In this document: one piece after another, positions 60,149 to 64,000 of the stretch
How the letters are laid out: each line of letters opens with the position of its first letter
How positions within the stretch are numbered: the first letter of the stretch is position 1
From: Pirellulaceae bacterium
GTDB taxonomy: Bacteria; Planctomycetota; Planctomycetia; Pirellulales; Pirellulaceae
Assembly (NCBI GenBank): GCA_028280445.1
Contig: JANQLU010000052.1
Coordinates: forward strand, 1-64,000
Direction: 5' to 3'
DNA length: 64,000 bases
Translations under genes and position numbers: made by a program
Notes under the pieces: model-generated
What the model saw: the letters and a program-made list of their open reading frames with translations, nothing else
What the model was told of the DNA's origin: nothing
Databases searched by the model: none

Positions 60149-60168
60149 TCGTGGGGGCGATGTATCGT

Positions 60169-60349
60169 GAGCGGCAAGGTGCTCACAAGATCAGGTTCCC
60201 GCCGAGCTGCCGGTAGGAACCGGCCTTGCTTACTACTTACCAATTGCAGTTCTCCAAAAATCTATGGACAGGATAAGATCCGAAAAAACATCCTGTATGT
60301 AAATCCTGTCAAAACCGTTTTTGGATCGGCCGGTGGGAACCGGCCCTAC
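60169..60349. repeat. Cluster of truncated repeat pieces
   Basis: GTGAGCGGCAAGGTGCTCAC (60169 on) recalls the arms at 2592. A decayed arm (GCCGGTAGGAACCGGCC) lies near 60210. An ACAGGAT-type pair is at 60273-60310. A lone right arm GGCCGGTGGGAACCGGCCCT is at 60327-60349. Four families meet in 180 bases, next to the 3' end of the ankyrin gene. Confidence 0.7.
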
Positions 60350-60363
60350 TTTCCCGATCGGTA

Positions 60364-62274
60364 TCAATTGCCCTTGTTCATCGCTTCTTGCAGGATCTTA
60401 GTGACCGCATCTTTTCCTTTGGCTTTTCTTAGAGCTGTAAAGCCAATGGCATCTTTCGCATTCACGTCGGCACCGTTTTCGAGCAGGAATTTCACCATTT
60501 TCACATCCCCGCGAAACGCCGCTTTGTGCAACGGTGTCGAACCATCGGAATCTTTAGGATCAACTTTTGCTCCCGCTTTCAACAAGACCTTTGCTACATC
60601 CAATTTGCCTTGCCAAGCCGCTCCGTGAAGTGGTGTGTAGCCGCTCGATGTTTTTGCATTGACATCCAATTTGTTTTCAATCAGCAAATTGACAACTTTC
60701 AAATGCCCTTGCCAACTCGCCAAATGTAAAGCCGTCTGGCCACTTTCATCGACCATCGACGTCGAAGCACCTGCGTCAATTAATGCATTAACAACATCGC
60801 CATGTCCGTTCCAGCAGGCGGCCAACAACGCGGTTTCGCCATTGTTATCTTTTTTGCCCAGGTCGGGTTTCAGCTTAAGCAGTTGTTTGACAACCGATGT
60901 ATGTCCATTCATGGACGCCAGGAACAATGGCGTGCGACCTTCGGAGTTAGTATCGTTCAGCTCTTTTTTAATTTCGTCCGAAATCTTGCTGACCGTATTC
61001 GACAACCCTTTTTCGCATGCCCACTGCACCAGGTTTCGACCGTCGCCAAACGATTTGGGGATCGTATCCATTTTTTCGATCAGCACATCGACAACCATAT
61101 AGTTGTCTTGTGCCATGGCGATTTCCAGCGGTGTTTTCTTTTGCTGATTCTTGCTTTCCATTTCCGCTTTATTCGCAACCAGCAATTTCGCCATTTCACC
61201 GAACTGCTTTCGCAAACTGTCATTCATTTGACCCATTCTGCCCCACGTTGGATTTCCTCCATGGGCCACATAGTGCATGGGTGTGTTTTTCTGATAATCC
61301 AATGCGGAAACTGCAGCACCATTTTCGATCAGCAATTTGAAGAGTTTTGAATTTCTGTGTTGAGCGGCAAAATGCAAATACCCCTGATGGTTTTTCTTGG
61401 GTTGGGTTTTCGCGTTCGCACCCTTGCTGATCAACCATTCGACCAAGCTGACATTGTTGTATTGGACCGCCGGGTACAACGCTGTCATTCCGCTCTTGCC
61501 AGACTTGTTCAGCAATTTCTCTGGATCCGGAAATTTCTTCCAGACATTTTTGATGTGCGCCAGGTTGTTTGACATCACCGCCCAAGTAAATGCGTTTCGA
61601 CCCTCATTATCTACGCGATTGATGTCAGCACCTTTTTTGATCAGCAGATCAATCAGATTCATGCGGCTGCGTTGCATTGCGTACATCAGAGCCGTGACTC
61701 CGTTTTTATCGGGCGTGTCGACACTGACTCCTTTTTCGATCAACGTTTTGACGATTGCATCACGGCCATATTGAGCCGCCGTCGTCAGGTAAGTTTGGCC
61801 GTATTTGGTCTTGGCATTCAGATTTTTTGATTTTTCAATCAACAGCGGAGTGATTTTATTATTGTTGTAGTAGGCGATTGAGTACCAAAGCGGTGAGTAG
61901 CCGTTGCGATCCTGAACATCGACACTGGCGCCGGCTTCCAACAGCATTTTGACAACCTCTTGATTATTGCGTTGGGCAGCAATATGCATGGCGGTTTGGC
62001 TGTACCGGTTTTTGGCTTCGAGATCTGCTTTGTTGGCCAATAGACACTTCAGGGCTTTCTTTTTGCTGTGATAGACAGCGTGCTGCAGCGGCGTGTAGCG
62101 CATGCCGGATCGACTGGCTTTGTTGATGAGGCTCGAATCCTCTTTCAACAATTTAGTGATGGCATCCGCGTCGTCTGCGTTAATGGCGTTAAAAATCTTC
62201 TGGGCTTGTGCAGCGGAACTAAAAATCAATCCTGCGGCGATAAAAAGACCAACCCATTTAGCTTTCGTGTGCAT
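60364..62274 (-). CDS. Exported ankyrin-repeat protein
   Basis: A 636-residue secreted or periplasmic protein. The signal peptide (about 1-25; ends AQAQ-K) is followed by 16 or more ankyrin repeats of about 33 residues across the whole length. Recurrent elements are TPLHxAxxxG and VVxxLLxxGAxVxxxD, for example GQTALHLASWQGHLKVVNLL and GSTPLHKAAFRGDVKMVKFL. Ankyrin proteins bind other proteins. The best start is the ATG at 62274 with GGGG six bases before; a TTG four codons upstream is also open. Confidence 0.88.
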   Translation of the reverse strand: MHTKAKWVGLFIAAGLIFSSAAQAQKIFNAINADDADAITKLLKEDSSLINKASRSGMRYTPLQHAVYHSKKKALKCLLANKADLEAKNRYSQTAMHIAAQRNNQEVVKMLLEAGASVDVQDRNGYSPLWYSIAYYNNNKITPLLIEKSKNLNAKTKYGQTYLTTAAQYGRDAIVKTLIEKGVSVDTPDKNGVTALMYAMQRSRMNLIDLLIKKGADINRVDNEGRNAFTWAVMSNNLAHIKNVWKKFPDPEKLLNKSGKSGMTALYPAVQYNNVSLVEWLISKGANAKTQPKKNHQGYLHFAAQHRNSKLFKLLIENGAAVSALDYQKNTPMHYVAHGGNPTWGRMGQMNDSLRKQFGEMAKLLVANKAEMESKNQQKKTPLEIAMAQDNYMVVDVLIEKMDTIPKSFGDGRNLVQWACEKGLSNTVSKISDEIKKELNDTNSEGRTPLFLASMNGHTSVVKQLLKLKPDLGKKDNNGETALLAACWNGHGDVVNALIDAGASTSMVDESGQTALHLASWQGHLKVVNLLIENKLDVNAKTSSGYTPLHGAAWQGKLDVAKVLLKAGAKVDPKDSDGSTPLHKAAFRGDVKMVKFLLENGADVNAKDAIGFTALRKAKGKDAVTKILQEAMNKGN

Positions 62275-62541
62275 CGCATGCCCCAATTTCTATTTTTTAA
62301 AACAACTGCAAAATTCAAGTATCTCTGTGTGTGACGAAAATTGCCAGCATTGGTTCCCAAATGCCTCGAAATGAGGGGGTTTTTGAAAGGAATCCTGAGG
62401 TTTGAACACAATTTAAACAATTCCCAGAATGTTCGGAAATCTGTGTAAGAAGTGCTAACAGTCGGCAACATTCGACTAGGTTTTAGAACAACTGCAGCTA
62501 AAATCAATCTTTGCAATATTCTCGTATCTGGAGTCAAAATT

Positions 62542-63354
62542 ATGCTCAAAAACCTTGGTCTGTCAGCTTTATTGCTGGCAATTTCAGCAGCCCCTCTGGC
62601 AGCACAGGAACAGGAAAACGTCGAAGTCGTACAACAGGGCGCCATTGTTGTCCAAGCTCAACAGGAAGGTAAAGACGGCCCGGTCCAGGTATTTTCGATG
62701 TCGACCGACGGTACAGGTGGCGACAGTATGATTTTGTCTTCGCCGTTTTCCATGGGCGGATGGAACAGCGATCCGACACAAATGATGTTCAACCCGCAAG
62801 TTCGCAAGGAGTTGGAATTGGGTGATGAGCAAGTCGCCAAACTCAAAGATATCTCCAAGAAATTTTCAAAACAGCTTCGCGAGCAGCTCCGATTTGATCC
62901 AGGCTCCGGCGGCAGACTGGACGTCGACAGAATCAAAAACATTCGCGAGACGCTCAAAACCATCAATGCTGAGCGTGAAGCAGCCATCGGCGCCGTGCTG
63001 CTGCCTCATCAATCAAAACGATTGAAACAAATCTCGACGCAAATGAAAATGCAAAATCGCGGAGCGGCCAATACGCTGACCAGCGATGCCATGGCCAAAG
63101 AGTTGAATATCGACGACGAGCAAAAGAAGCGTCTGAAAAAACGCGCCGAAGAACTTAAGAAACAAGTCGAAGAGAAAATCGCCAAAATTAAACAAGAAGC
63201 GCAAGAAGAATTGCTCGAAGAGTTGAGCCGCTCGCAACGCGAGAAACTCAAAGAAATGACAGGCGACAAATTCGAATATAAACGCACCAATTGGCGAGAT
63301 CGCATCAGAAGAGTCCGAAATCGCTCTTCGGAAGAAAAATCAGATCGCGAATAA
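62542..63354 (+). CDS. Exported charged helical protein, Spy-like
   Basis: A 270-residue exported protein. The signal peptide covers residues 1-21 (APLAAQ-E). The mature part begins with a Glu/Gln/Val-rich region and then contains long charged helices: MFNPQVRKELELGDEQVAKLKD, AVLLPHQSKRLKQIST and LLEELSRSQREKLKEMTG. These Leu-x-x-x-Gln elements resemble LTxxQ/Spy-type periplasmic chaperone segments. The end is basic. I chose the ATG at 62542, with GGAG 9 bases before it. A good terminator follows at 63415. Confidence 0.72.
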   Translation: MLKNLGLSALLLAISAAPLAAQEQENVEVVQQGAIVVQAQQEGKDGPVQVFSMSTDGTGGDSMILSSPFSMGGWNSDPTQMMFNPQVRKELELGDEQVAKLKDISKKFSKQLREQLRFDPGSGGRLDVDRIKNIRETLKTINAEREAAIGAVLLPHQSKRLKQISTQMKMQNRGAANTLTSDAMAKELNIDDEQKKRLKKRAEELKKQVEEKIAKIKQEAQEELLEELSRSQREKLKEMTGDKFEYKRTNWRDRIRRVRNRSSEEKSDRE

Positions 63355-63414
63355 TTCGTCTAAGGACTTTCGCACACTGAAAGTGCGATTGCCTTAAGTG
63401 CAACAAACCATCAG

Positions 63415-63443
63415 GCCAGGTTTTTAATACCTGGCTTTTTTTA
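63415..63443 (+). terminator. Rho-independent terminator
   Basis: GCCAGG (63415-63420) pairs with CCTGGC (63430-63435), followed by TTTTTTTATT. An upstream hairpin (CGCAC/GTGCG at 63371-63387) lies before it. It ends the Spy-like gene. Confidence 0.82.
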
Positions 63444-63493
63444 TTGGCACTGGCAAACGATCGGTCGTGGTGCCATGGGCGTAGGACTGAAAA

Positions 63494-63631
63494 TCACAAG
63501 TGCGAAGCGTGATAGGATTTTGCATCAGGAATTGCAACTCCAGTTGAGCCAACGATTTCCCGCAAGTGTGAAGCGTGAGTGAAGGGATCAGATAACCTCG
63601 AATCTTACGAGCACGAAGCGCGAGCGAGTGG
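63494..63631. repeat. Three degenerate GAAGCG repeats
   Basis: Units with the core GYGAAGCGYGA occur at 63494-63516 (GTGCGAAGCGTGATAGG), 63561-63586 (GTGTGAAGCGTGAGTGA) and 63607-63631 (GCACGAAGCGCGAGCGA). They look like decayed direct copies of a dispersed repeat. Confidence 0.6.
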
Positions 63632-63666
63632 TTTCTCGCGACTCGTCCCTCTTACCTCGCGCCTCC

Positions 63667-63990
63667 TCAACTGCCGCTGGTTTCATTCGGATGGCCTGTT
63701 TCCCGCAGGTATTCCGAAATTCTCGCTTGCAAATCCAGCAGATGTTGCCATTCATTGAAATTCAATTGGACAACCTTGCCATTTTTTGAAACTTCGATCC
63801 GCCGAACCATTTTTCGAATTCGCAAATGGATGTATTCCAAGACTTCTGCCATCTGAGCTGCCTGGCCCGGTGTTAAACGTTGAGGCAGATGCGGTGGGTC
63901 TTTTTCCAACAACGACAGCTGATAGTGTGAATCCTCCGCCATTTTTCGAGACATCACATGCGCCAATTCGCTGGAATCTTTGGCGTCCAC
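63667..63990 (-). CDS. Hypothetical protein, start possibly outside the window
   Basis: The C-terminal 107 residues or more of a cytoplasmic protein of unknown family. It has a central amphipathic helix (PGQAAQMAEVLEYIHLRIRKM) and a beta stretch (VSKNGKVVQLNFNEW). The visible GTG at 63990 is only one possible start. The frame stays open to the right edge, so the gene may begin beyond base 64000. Confidence 0.6.
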   Translation of the reverse strand: MDAKDSSELAHVMSRKMAEDSHYQLSLLEKDPPHLPQRLTPGQAAQMAEVLEYIHLRIRKMVRRIEVSKNGKVVQLNFNEWQHLLDLQARISEYLRETGHPNETSGS

Positions 63991-64000
63991 GCGAAAATCT

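Noticed and set aside
63371-63387. CGCAC/GTGCG hairpin as a second terminator
   Set aside because: The stem is short and no U-tract follows; the hairpin at 63415 is the better terminator.
1-64000. rRNA, tRNA, CRISPR array, prophage or toxin-antitoxin pair
   Set aside because: No regularly spaced direct repeats with spacers, no T-loop-like GGTTCGAATC in a cloverleaf context, and no transposase or phage gene were seen. A tRNA could still be missed by eye.

Overview
This 64 kb window looks like a chromosomal segment of a planctomycete, most likely from the Pirellulaceae side of the phylum. The evidence is the gene content: a DUF1559 prepilin-like protein, a sulfatase with a signal peptide, a giant secreted propeller/HEAT/CxxCH protein of the type annotated as putative membrane-bound dehydrogenase, an ECF sigma factor next to a serine/threonine kinase with an anti-sigma-like zinc finger, many small ECF operons, and GC-rich palindromic repeats between genes. 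Base composition is close to 50 % GC. I saw no rRNA, tRNA, CRISPR array, phage or transposase gene. This assignment is inference from families, not a database match.

Layout. 0-9 kb: a TPM-domain membrane protein, a translationally coupled ECF sigma/small membrane protein operon, an SRPBCC protein, an extended SDR, an AlkA-type glycosylase, and a divergent four-gene run (acyl-CoA-ligase-like, class V aminotransferase/desulfurase-like, DUF971, unknown). 9.1-18.5 kb: a class III nucleotide cyclase with GAF domain, divergent from a five-gene redox operon (membrane-anchored FAD/2Fe-2S reductase, tetraheme cytochrome, cyclic-nucleotide-binding protein fused to four 4Fe-4S clusters, cytochrome-b-like membrane protein, decaheme cytochrome). 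This is the most striking system here: the gene order suggests electron transfer from NAD(P)H across the membrane under cyclic-nucleotide control. 18.6-22.8 kb: reverse-strand glycosyltransferase, enoyl-CoA hydratase, sugar-phosphate-isomerase-like and site-2 protease genes. 23.4-28.4 kb: short Hsp70, sulfatase, CorA-like protein and a DUF1559 protein.

28.5-36.3 kb is one reverse-strand gene train headed by sufR-sufC-sufB, then csrA, sufD, a DUF502 protein, a DUF4190/pseudopilin-like protein and astB. It carries a good promoter in front of sufR and a hairpin with a U-tract between sufB and csrA. 36.5-49 kb: a sodium/amino-acid symporter with an EF-hand-like loop, secreted basic proteins, ECF sigma plus receptor kinase, a lone PseF-like cytidylyltransferase, a second DUF4190/pseudopilin-like protein, and a tandem SurA-type isomerase. 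49.4-64 kb: ECF sigma/anti-sigma/YbjQ operon, a HAD phosphatase, a MazG-like pyrophosphohydrolase, the giant heme protein, hpt with two glycosyltransferase-like genes, a 29-residue very basic ribosomal-type protein, a secreted ankyrin protein and a Spy-like secreted protein.

Between genes lies a family of palindromes with arms GGGCCGGTTCCCACCGGCC (seven full copies plus fragments) and at least four other inverted-repeat families. They sit at gene ends, often between convergent genes, and one supplies a stop codon. Several classical Rho-independent terminators are visible as well.
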